A DNA stretch of 64,000 nucleotides. Source: Macrotrachela quadricornifera. Its lineage: Eukaryota; Rotifera; Eurotatoria; Philodinida; Philodinidae. Position numbers and translations under genes: made by a program. Positions 24,401-34,213 of the stretch are shown here, in pieces (position 1 is the stretch's first letter; each line of letters begins with the position of its first letter). The stretch lies in assembly GCA_022393335.1 (NCBI GenBank), contig JAJEKB010000261.1:1-64000 (forward strand), in the 5' to 3' direction. The notes below the pieces were generated by a model that did not search any database, was not told where the DNA came from, and saw only the letters and a program-made list of their open reading frames with translations.

Positions 24401-27400
24401 TGCAATAAATACACCATTACACTCAACAAACAAACCTTCAAAAGTACCATCAGTACCGGCAGGCCCTCCGAACAGTACTACTAATCCTGTAGTAATGACT
24501 ACACAAGTTACATCAACAAAATCACGATCTGCATCTGAACCAAAAGAATCAATAAATTTAAAACCACCATCAATTATTATTAATGGACATCAAAAGAAAC
24601 CCACACCATCCAATACACATACTGATCAAAAAGCTTCATCACCTGAAAAAATCAAAGCAACAATTAATAAACCATTAACATCATCAATATTTGTTCCACC
24701 GCCAACTATACCAAATCCATCTAATGTTCGTATTGATTCAAATACTGAAATAGGTCGTCTTGAAATAGAAGATGTAGCTAGAAAAGAATTAAATAATATC
24801 TATGAATTATATATTAATGATTTAATAGAAGAAGTTATTCAATCAGATTTTGAAAAACCATCAATTCCAGAAGTTATACTTGCTGTTATAACTGATTTAA
24901 CAAATGATGATGATGATAGTAATAGTAATAATCATAATATTATTCAACAAAATTTTAATGATATAAAACAAATTTATAATTTTAATCAAGATAAAGCACG
25001 TTCAACATCACCAGTTCCACATAATAATAATAATGGTACAAATGGTGATATTGATTATTATTATACACGTGTACATCAAGCAGTAAATCTTAATGAGTTA
25101 AATAATCATGATTCAGTACGTAGCACAAATAGTTCAAATCAAAGTATTGTTTTAACATCATCAACAGATCCATCATCAAATTATTTACAAGTAAAATTCA
25201 TAGTTCTTTTTTTCTTGTTATTTTTTATTATAATATTTTAAGACTCGAGCAACACGTCGTCGTACTATTCGAACAACACGAAGATTTGTTGGACCAGATG
25301 GTAAACAAGAAGAAATTGTTACTACTAAAATTGTTGAACCACATAATGATTATCAATCACGATTATCTGAGCGGTAAGTTATTATTAAATAACATATAAT
25401 GAATAAATGCATTTTTGCATTTATATTTTATCATTCTTTGAAATGTTTTATTCAAGATTAAATAGATGAAAGAATAGAGCGAAATGAGTTTATTTTATCT
25501 TATATGAATAGATAAAACTTAATTTCATCGTGCAAAATTAGATAGAATAGATATTTGATAAATTCTTTTTTAATCTTTATTCTTGTATACTCTCATCCTC
25601 AATGCACTAGTTTGTCATAAAGACATATTCATTTCAATCATCTAATATTTCTTTCAAAGACAAATAACTATTAGAGCACAATCTAAAAATCAAAATTTGC
25701 TATATAAAGATTCGATTCAGTTTTTTTTCCAAGAGGATGGAAAAAGTAAATGTATAGTATAAAATGGAGAAATTCTAAATCCTCAAGGACAAGATGAAAT
25801 CAATCTCTGAGAGAGTATCTATACCCTATTTTCACCCTAGATAAATCACTAATTTTTATGTTTTAACAACTAAGCCTAATGTTACATACACAAAAGAATT
25901 TCACATATATCATGATCATTAGAAACAAAACAATATTAATAAAGGTAAATAATGGAAGCTATGATTTTTTTTTATTCTATTCTATTGTATATTTAAATAT
26001 TTTAAATATTGAAATAAGATAAAATCAATAAAAAAAAATTAATTTAGAAAAGAAGCACATCGTGAATTTCGTCGTTTATATCATCTTGAAGAAAAACGTC
26101 GTCAACAATTATTAAATCGTCATGAATTTGAAATTGATGAACAACGACAAGAATTTCGTCGTAAACGTGATGAATTAGTAAAAAAATTTGATTTTGAATT
26201 ACAAACAATGGAACAAAAACAAAAAATTGAAATTGAACGTGAAAGTGTTTTATTAACAAATGAATATAATAAAAAAACGAAACAAATAAGATTTGGTTTG
26301 TTTAATTAATCTTTTTTTTTTATTTCTTTCTAAATATTTTACATAAATTTTTATAGATCAAGAAAAAGATTTAAAACAGTTTCGTGAACAAATTCGTGAA
26401 CAATTTAAACAAATGAAACGTGAATTGGATTTACCATATAATAACACTAGTATATAAATAAATAAATATCTTTATACACTACTCGTCAAAAGTATCCTCT
26501 CCCTCGGATCTCACCCATTACAAGTGCTGTCATTCTGAAAAGTTGACTGTATATAGATCTCAATTAATATAGGTCAGCAGCAAAATCCGTGTCTCCATGC
26601 TTGAGTTAAAAGAAAGTTATGATACGTAGGGTTTATTTCTATTGTGAACATCATAACTCCAGAACAACAAAGTCCTATAAACTGGGGGGCGCATCATTTT
26701 GTAGCCTTGTATAATAGCTATTTGTGGTAAAAATCTTATCAAGATTCATTGTGTAATCCATAACTCGGTGTGGATTCGATAGATCGGCTTCAAACTTACA
26801 AAAAAAAAGGTAGCCCGCAGAAACCTTTACTGTTCTATAGAATTTTCCGACTCCTATCGCGTACTGGAGAGAAATGGCACTATGCTCAAGTTCGAGATAT
26901 TGTCATAGGTCTAGGTGCTTGAATACTCAGGCAATTGACCTCATCATAACAAGACATAAATGTTTATAGTCAGTTTTTTCCTCATTTTGACGACTTTTTA
27001 GTTTTATGTTTTGTTTAACCATATCGAAAAAAACGCTTTACAAAAGAATTGAGGCGCGAGTTTCGCTGCTGATCTACACTAATCGAGATCTATATACAGT
27101 CAAGTTTTCAGAGTAACAGCACTCCTAATGGCTGAGATTAGAGGAAGAGAATACTTTTGACGAGTAGTGTACACATATATTTTTTTTCTTATTTTAGGTA
27201 ATACACAATCAATAAAAGATCGTAAAGAACAAATAAAACGTTATTTAATAGAAAAAGAAAATGAATCATATTTACGTGAAAAACAATTTGTTGATAATCA
27301 ACAACAAATACTTGATAGTCAATTAAAAACAATTGAAAATTATCATAAGCAACGTATACAAATATTAGAAAGACAATTTCTTATTGAAAAACAAAATTTA

Positions 27401-30287
27401 CTTAAAACAAAAGAACAAGCTTTATGGGAAATTGATGAACATGAATTACGTTCACGTTATGATCTTTTACGTAAACAAACAAAATCATTTTATTCATTAT
27501 TTCGTACAATGTTAACACAACAATCCGAAAAAGAATTACAACAATTAGATGAACAAATACGTTTTGAACGTGATACACTTGATGCACGTTTAAATGATGA
27601 TAGACGTGAATGGCCAAGAACATGGAAAAAAATGCAAAAAACACGAAATAAACAATTTCGACAACAATTAATTATTAATAAAACACCAATTGAAGAAGAA
27701 AAAATTTTAATGAAAAAGGTATTATTAACATTCATACAAATCATCTATACTTTTTTTGTGTATAAACAAAGTTTTGTTAACTATATTGATAATATCTTTT
27801 GAGAATAATTGCTTTGGGATTATATTAAAGTGCTTCGATGTTCATCCTTGACGTTGTTTCCTTAGTTTAAAGCCTGACTTACTTAATTATTCATAAACAC
27901 AGTATGATAAATATTAAATTTGAAAGAAATAAATGGATAATGTAGTTCTTTTCCTCTTAAAAAAAAAGAATATTTTTGTCCGAAAAAACAAAATTGAGTT
28001 AAATGAAAATAAGTTTCATCTTTCATAAATAAGAAGACTTCTTTTTAATATCTCGTTTTTAATCATTTTCATCATCTATTTCTTATAAAGCACGCTTCTT
28101 GTTCTTAGTTGATTGATCACATATCTTAGAATTCTCTATGGAACTTCATTCTATGTATTTAATGTTTTCTTTTTGTTTAAAAGAGCATGTCAAGTTATAA
28201 AACATAATAAAGTCTCCCTTTTTAATTAAACTCTATTTTCATATTATATTTACAAACACGTCTATAAATACGCTTACGATTTTTTAGAGTGTTTTTTTTT
28301 CACATATTCAACTTGTTACTCTTTTCTTTTATGTGTAAGATAAGAATATTAAGGATAAGACAAAGGATTCTGACATGAACAGCACATTGACATATTCTTT
28401 TATATATAATTCTTATTTGAACTATTTTTAAAACATTACTTTAAAAATAGCTTTCTTAAATATTAAACTAATGATTCATTTTCTATTGAATTTTAACTTT
28501 TTGTTTTATAAGTCTTTATTAATATTTTATATTTCAATTATAGTAATTTATACTAATTCTTAAAAGAAAATTTAATTAAAATTTTATAACTGATAATTTT
28601 TTTTATTTTAGTTTGAAAACGATGAAAATGAAAGACGTCGTGTTCATGAAGAACGATTAAAAGAAAAACATCGTCATTTAATTCAAAATCTTCATAATAA
28701 ACATCAAGGAACACGAAATGAATTATTACTTGTTCAAGTAATCATTTATATATTTTTTTTTATTTCAACAAAACAAAAAAAATAAATATATTTTTCTTTT
28801 ATTTAGAGACAAAAATTAGAACAATGTGTTGAATTTGAAACACGTAAATTACAAGAACTTCAATCAACTTTTGAAAGTGATTGGCTTGAATTTCGTAATA
28901 CACAAAAAACAAGAAAATTGGTAAGTAAATATTTTTTCATTAAATTCTATTAACATTTATTAATAGATAAAATATAAAATAAAACAATTTGTTTTTTTGT
29001 CTTTCTTTTTCTCTCTCTCTCTTATCCAGATTGATCAGTTTCATACGTATTCACCTCCTTCATCACCTATGAAAATGACGAGTCAGAATAATGCTAAACA
29101 TCCTCAATATATTCAGAATAATAGACATTGTCAGACATTTGTTTACAATGCCGATGAGATTTCTCTTGAAGCTTTACTTGATCCAAATTTTCGTCCAATG
29201 ACAACATTAGAAAAACAACAACATACAAAATCTCAACAAATTTATTATAATAATGATCGTCTTCCACAACGATCATTATCAACTGCAACACCAAATCATC
29301 GTTATGATCGAGCTTCATTTGATCCGATTATAGATTTACCAGCAACACAAACATTTTCAACAATACCTACACGTCGTCGTCATACAGCTTCAAACAATCC
29401 ATCCATTATTCATCTTTGAGAAACGGGTAGATAGATATAGTTATCTAGCTAGTTGATTATTTTTTTCTTTCGATGACAAAAAAAAAGCAAAGAAAGAAAA
29501 AAGTTCATATTCATTTCTAATCAATCATTGGTGATCGGTCTATAAAATCAATTAATTAATTCGCTCCTCTATATATAATTAACATATTTTAATTTGCTAG
29601 TGTTTGTTTTTTTTTTGCTTTATATTTTCTCTAGCAATCACCTATATCTCTTCCATTTTCGAGTGCGACATTACTTCGAACTCGATTTTCACCATTTACG
29701 ACAAATGTCGTACGAACCCCAATAACATCGCATGCACCTATTATACTCCGTTCAACTGGTAGTTATCGTCTACAATCATGGCATTCATGGCCAGGTGTTG
29801 AATTAATTGATGATGAACAATTTTGCAAATTAAGCAATGATAGTGAAAATATTCTCTTTTAAATATCATAAAACAATTTTAACACAAGAAAAAAATAAAA
29901 TCTTTAGAGCGAGAATACTAATAGGTAGTCTAAATGCTATATTCTTCACATTCATTCAAATGCACATATCTATATTGGGGGTTTTCTTATCTTAACATTG
30001 CTGCTCTCCTATTAACTAATCAACTACTGCTGCTATTCGAACAATTCTATACATCTTGGTATCTTTTACTGTTCTGGTCGCTCTGCACATGTCTATATAA
30101 AAATATCTATTCCATTATGATCTTCTATATTTCTTTATTTTCAATGTTGTATTTTTAATAAAAATAATCTTTTGTTTTTTTTTTCTTTTTTTAGGAACTT
30201 GAAGAAAAATTTGCACATGAAACTTTAAAACAACGAGATTTTTATTTTGATACTCCACCAACATCAAATTTTGGAACATTAAATTAA
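21421..30287 (+). CDS. SLK: SLK/STK10-family Ste20 serine/threonine kinase
   Basis: Eleven coding exons join in phase: 21421-22028, 22085-22481, 22546-22874, 24401-25190, 25243-25373, 26048-26295, 26357-26449, 27198-27718, 28612-28737, 28807-28920 and 30195-30287, giving 1,149 aa (human SLK is about 1,235). The kinase domain (about 40-300) has the glycine loop GDGAFGKVY, Lys69, HRDIKASN, DFG and the Ste20 signature GTVYWMAPE. GAVDHIM and KLADFGVSAKN place it in the SLK/STK10 group. A disordered acidic and Pro-rich middle (D run, eight prolines) leads to a long charged coiled coil resembling the PKK domain, and the last exon keeps the ELEEK...STP-like ending of human SLK/STK10. Family members phosphorylate ERM proteins and Polo-like kinases at the cortex. 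The usual GTPYW is GTVYW here. Assignment to SLK rather than STK10 is not resolved. Confidence 0.93.
22875..24400 (+). other. 1.5-kb intron 3 of the SLK-type kinase gene
   Basis: Donor GTAAGT at 22875 and acceptor ACTTATAG at 24400. The phase is right: AA plus T gives Asn, after which the frame runs on into exon 4. Its right half is occupied by an inverted-repeat element (23604-24313). Open frames inside it (for example 23783-24097) have no recognisable similarity and sit between the arms. Confidence 0.8.
23604..24313. mobile_element. Degenerate long-inverted-repeat element in SLK intron 3
   Basis: The sequence at 23604-23705 (AATATATACTTAAAATTTGT onward) is matched in reverse complement at about 24210-24313 (AATATACTTAAAAATTTATC onward). 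Shared blocks include TCCCTATG.TAAAAG, AAAATAGC, TGATTCTC.CTAATTCATATA and AGCT.ATA. One arm has a 13-base indel. There is no transposase, and target flanks are unclear because of decay. This is a probable old non-autonomous DNA transposon. Confidence 0.72.
26477..27169. mobile_element. Tc1/mariner-type MITE in SLK intron 7
   Basis: The left end CACTACTCGTCAAAAGTA (26477) is repeated in exact reverse complement at the right end (27152-27169). TA dinucleotides flank it (26475-26476 and 27170-27171). The arms match with divergence over about 120 bp, including TTGACTGTATATAGATCTC. Length is 693 bp. The interior has no transposase frame. Nearly the whole kinase intron between 26449 and 27198 is this element, and the exon phases on both sides are intact, so it is spliced out. 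Confidence 0.92.
27719..28611 (+). other. 0.9-kb intron 8 of the SLK-type kinase gene
   Basis: Donor GTATTA after Lys (27718), acceptor TTTTAG at 28611. AT-rich sequence with no exon, repeat pair or RNA gene that I could recognise. Confidence 0.7.
29030..29419 (+). CDS. Candidate alternative terminal exon A of the SLK-type kinase gene
   Basis: A pyrimidine-rich tract and CTTATCCAG acceptor (29029) precede a 130-codon open frame ending in TGA. It continues in phase 0 from the exon ending at 28920 (codon TTG before GTAAGT). The translation begins IDQFHTYSPPSSPM and is rich in Ser, Pro, Thr and Gln, with codon use like neighbouring exons. It contains no known domain. If used, it would replace the conserved SLK tail by a 129-residue disordered tail. 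No AATAAA is seen close downstream, so a retained or joined structure is also possible. Evidence is open frame, acceptor and phase only. Confidence 0.55.
   Translation: MDQFHTYSPPSSPMKMTSQNNAKHPQYIQNNRHCQTFVYNADEISLEALLDPNFRPMTTLEKQQHTKSQQIYYNNDRLPQRSLSTATPNHRYDRASFDPIIDLPATQTFSTIPTRRRHTASNNPSIIHL
29635..29862 (+). CDS. Candidate alternative terminal exon B of the SLK-type kinase gene
   Basis: A long pyrimidine tract ends in TTCTCTAG (29634), followed by 76 codons in phase 0 to TAA. The translation starts QSPISLPFSSATLL and contains SWHSWPGVELIDDEQF. AATAAA lies 32 bases after the stop (29894-29899), as expected of a real 3' end. The exon is in phase with the exon ending at 28920. No domain is recognised. 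It may be mutually exclusive with exon A (29030-29419) and the conserved exon (30195-30287). Confidence 0.55.
   Translation, partial: QSPISLPFSSATLLRTRFSPFTTNVVRTPITSHAPIILRSTGSYRLQSWHSWPGVELIDDEQFCKLSNDSENILF
29894..29899 (+). terminator. Candidate polyadenylation signal (AATAAA) after exon B
   Basis: AATAAA lies 32 bases downstream of the TAA of candidate terminal exon B. It would allow a short kinase transcript ending before the conserved last exon at 30195. Confidence 0.45.
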
Positions 30288-30962
30288 ACATAATATAATC
30301 TCGTTATTTATGAAATTCTTTTAGTTTATTGAACTTATTCACATGGTTTTTTTTTCGTCTATTCAGCGAAAGATATTTCCTTCTTTGTGTATATGTTAAT
30401 CCGTCCTTATCTTTGATCAAAAAAAAAAAAGAAACAAGGGACAAATTATAAAAAAATTTCTTGTTCAAATTATTTCTTTTCTTTTTATGTATTTATTTGA
30501 CTTTTTGAACATCGACTAACGGGTAGTTGTGAATTTCTTGTATGAATCTAATTCGACTTAAACAATGCATCAAGTTCTTCTTTTCTTTTTTCCTTCGACT
30601 CATTTCGTCAGATAAATCTGCATTCATTTGATATTTTTTTTTTCATTGTTATTCCAACGTATCTATATTATTATTGACTATCATGTCTTTTTTGCTCTTT
30701 TTTTTTGTTATTATTGCTCATTTCATTGACGAAATTAGAACGACTTTCATCTATAACTCTGGGCATTTCCTTTCTTTCTGTGACGACAGTGATATGTTTA
30801 ATGCCACCGCCGCCACTTAACTTTCTTTTTTTTTCACCACCGCTTTGCTTGGTCGATAGTGGCATTCATATCTTTTTTTTTCGTGCTTAAATAAAGAAAC
30901 TAACATAACAAAATATACTAATTCAAGTTTCTTATTGCTTTTTTCTTGTTATATTTAGATAA
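30288..30962. other. Intergenic spacer SLK to TLC-domain gene
   Basis: It contains the 3' UTR of the kinase gene (T-rich) and an ATATTTAG acceptor-like site at 30952-30959, 3 bases before the next ATG. A minus-strand frame at 30671-30865 has a protein-like composition (Gly run, Lys/Arg-rich, start context AAGATATGA ATG), but no homolog is recognised and no splice or poly(A) support is seen. I leave it unassigned. Confidence 0.5.
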
Positions 30963-31881
30963 ATGGTTACAATAAATGTCACACTTGGCCTTTGTTGGAC
31001 AATATTATCAATTAGTTTTTTTCTTTTTTGTCGATATTTATTTTCTCCATTAACTTATTATCGATTATCAACAAATAAACAAAATAATCATAGAATCTCT
31101 TCACGTTATATTCAAACATGTTTGACCTATTCAGATGAAGAACGATGGGAACGTTTAAATTTATTAATTAGTTGGTTACATGCTGTAATAACCGGTGGAC
31201 TTGTAATATATAGTTTTTTAACATATTCAGAATTACATGATGATTTTGTTAAACATGTTAATTTTATTACATATTTAACATGTTCATTATCATTTGGTAT
31301 GTTAAATAAATGAATATTTTATGAATACAAAAAAAAAAGAACAAAATATTTAATTATTTCTTTAAGGTTATTTTTGTTATGATTTATGTGATGTAATATC
31401 AAATAGACAAGGAACAGATTTAATTGAAATAATAATACATCATATTGTTGTAAGTTTTTATTTTTAATAGTTTTTATTTTACTTATTATACATATATATT
31501 AAGACATTAATATTTTTTGGTGCAAATGTATTTCGTATATTAAATATTGGTTATCAAATGTTTGCATTATTAGCTGAAGTAAATTCAATATTTTTACATG
31601 CTCGAAAACTTTTACATTTATTTAATATTCCACGTGAGAATTTTTTTGTCAAATTAAATATGATTTTAAATATTTTAACGTTTTTTTTCTGTCGTCTATG
31701 TATGTTATTTTTTGTTACAATTTTTGTCTATTATGATCGTTATCGTGTAGGAGATAATTATTTTATATTTGTTACATATATTCTTATTCCAGCAATGTGG
31801 GTTATAAATCCTATACTTTTTTATCGGATATTATATACTGATTTTATAAAACGTTATAAATCTCGTAGATTAATTTCATGA
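30963..31881 (+). CDS. TLCD1/2: TLC-domain membrane protein (TLCD1/TLCD2-like)
   Basis: Three exons (30963-31296, 31367-31449, 31504-31881) give 264 aa. Most of it is membrane segments: an N-terminal hydrophobic helix, a TLC core with GYFCYDLCDV, EIIIHHIV and EVNSIFLHAR, and two C-terminal helices before a basic tail (KRYKSRRLIS). The YDL..D and HH..V motifs, placed on the second exon, are typical of the TRAM-LAG1-CLN8 superfamily, and the length fits TLCD1/2. That family acts in the plasma membrane on phospholipid acyl composition and fluidity. The ceramide synthase Lag1 HH...D motif is not complete, so ceramide synthesis is unlikely. Phases at both introns agree. AATAAA lies at 32096-32101. 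Confidence 0.85.
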
Positions 31882-34213
31882 AAACAGGAGTATGTGAGTT
31901 GAATGATTTTTTTTTGTAATGAATCTCTTTTCGATATAATATTGTCCAAGTTTCAGTTCTCATTTTTATGTATATGTTCAGTGCAACATTTGTTCAATAA
32001 GAATTATAGTATATATTGTATAGTTTTTTTTTTTTTACTTTCTAAACATCTATTATAGAAATATGTATGGATCTCGTCAACATTCCTTTTTTTTGAATAA
32101 AGAAAAGAAAATATTTGAATATTATGAATAATAAATATTTACGTTAAAAAAACTTGGAAATCTTTGTATGCTATAAAAAAAAAACATGATAAAAAAATGG
32201 CGATTATTAAATAACAATTACGATTGTTCATCCGAATCTTAATACTTGAATTGAAGGCTACAATCATGTTGTGATACGTAGGCAACCATTGTTTTTCATC
32301 GTCAATAATGTGATGTTTTTGTTTTGTTTTTTTTTGAATTAAATACATGTTCTATTCATATTGATATCAATACTAATGTAAATAATAGAAAACTATTTAT
32401 TTTATTTAAAATAACTTACCCATTCATATTGATATGAACTTTAACTTAAATAATAAAAAGAAACATTTATTTTTTACGATTTTTATAACATGCGTTGTTA
32501 TACCAGTATTTCACTATATATATATGTGTCATTCTCAAGATTGTATCATATATTGGCTGATAGTATACTAGAAGTATTATCTCATATCATGTTTCAATAT
32601 TTTATTCGTTCATGTTTAGAAGAAATAAGAGACAAAGATTTTTTCATAGATATCACACAAATATTTTTGAATTCTTTAGCTAAAACGATTCGAATGCACC
32701 AATATATTTGGATTTTTTTCCAACTTTGTATTTTACAATCAAACAAGTTTTCGGTATACATTTAAATTCATCATTTGGTTTTTTTTTACTAACGATGAAC
32801 AGTGTTGTGAAAGAGTTCAAATGACGATTCATCTGTGAATATCGTACCTGTACAATCACTTATATTATTTAGCTTCTTGTACATATCGTTTTTTTCTTCA
32901 GATTTTGATATATGATTAATTTTTGTTGAAACACTTCTCTAAGTGTATTTACGAAAACGTAAAACATTGACATATGACTGATGATTGATAGGTTCTCATT
33001 AGATTTTGTTTCGCTAAAGATTATTTCACTATTTCATTGAATATATTGACCAATAGTTTTTTTTCTTTCTCGCTTAGTATATGTACTCAATCATTTGTAT
33101 CTCGAGATTTAAGTGAATTTATTCTTTTTAATTTATTAATATTGTAATACATAGTACTTAGTAGAATATTTATTTTACGATGAATAATGCTAGCACATTG
33201 TATGATTTCATTTCAAAAGTACAAAGTTGAAATATAATGAGTGCTTAAATGACAAGATTTTATCATGATTTGATATACATATATTTAAAAGAAACGAAGT
33301 TACCTTCTATATATTAAACATGTAGAATAATTATCAATGATTCATCTGTAAAAAAATTAGCTGTCTTTTTTGTAACCACTTTCAATAGTAAAAAAAAAGT
33401 ATCACAAAAAAAATTTGTTTTTTCGAGGCTTTTTTGTAACCACCTGTATGTATATGGGATTTATTAGTAATAAATAATGTAATATGAATATGACATATGA
33501 TTGATTATGATCTTTGTATTTATGCATCTTAACGTTATAAGATTAAAAAAACCAGTGAAGACAAATAAATGTCATATTAATATTTGGTATTAAATATTTT
33601 TTCATATTTTTTAAATGAAATTAGAAAACATATTATTTTGTTTATTATTGACGCGTAGACAAAAGAAATTATTATATATCAAGATTGTATATCAAACAAT
33701 GGAAGTCAATCTTCTATTGTATTGATGATAACTCATGCATAATAATTGGTTTTTAAGGATAAATAGAAATTAATAATTTCAGTGATAGATTTAAAATAAT
33801 TTTAGAAAAAAAACAAATTCGAATATTTTTTTCAATTTTTATATCAATTAAGGTCATTCAAAGTCTTACTTATCTTAACAAACGTTACATAATTACTATT
33901 CAACCTACGTCGACCTTTTTTTTTCTTGTTTATATATTATTTTTTTTTTATATATGAATATAGCAATTATCTGATACACGTATACTAATTTCATACAGGT
34001 AAATAGGCGAATAGCGTATCCACAGTCATACAACTACGATCAATGTACACGCACCAGACATAACTCAAGGTGCTTTTTTCTATCCATACATATATATTAT
34101 ATATTTTGTGTTCTGTCTCTCCTAATGCACTTGTTTGTATTCCTCTTGGTCACTTTTATCGAGAACGACGTGAGTGATAGACAAACATCTATTTTATTGC
34201 TTTCGTAAAAAAC
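31882..34213. other. Intergenic spacer
   Basis: 2.3 kb of AT-rich sequence. It holds the TLCD-like 3' UTR with AATAAA (32096-32101), a 15-bp exact direct repeat CTTTTTTGTAACCAC (33365-33379 and 33429-33443), and, near the right end, a TATA-rich stretch before the Q-rich/arrestin gene. No coding sequence is supported. Confidence 0.55.

Noticed and set aside
30671..30865. 64-codon minus-strand frame rich in Gly and Lys between SLK and the TLCD-like gene
   Set aside because: It lies in the probable 3' UTR of the kinase, has no known domain and no independent sign of transcription; kept only as a remark.
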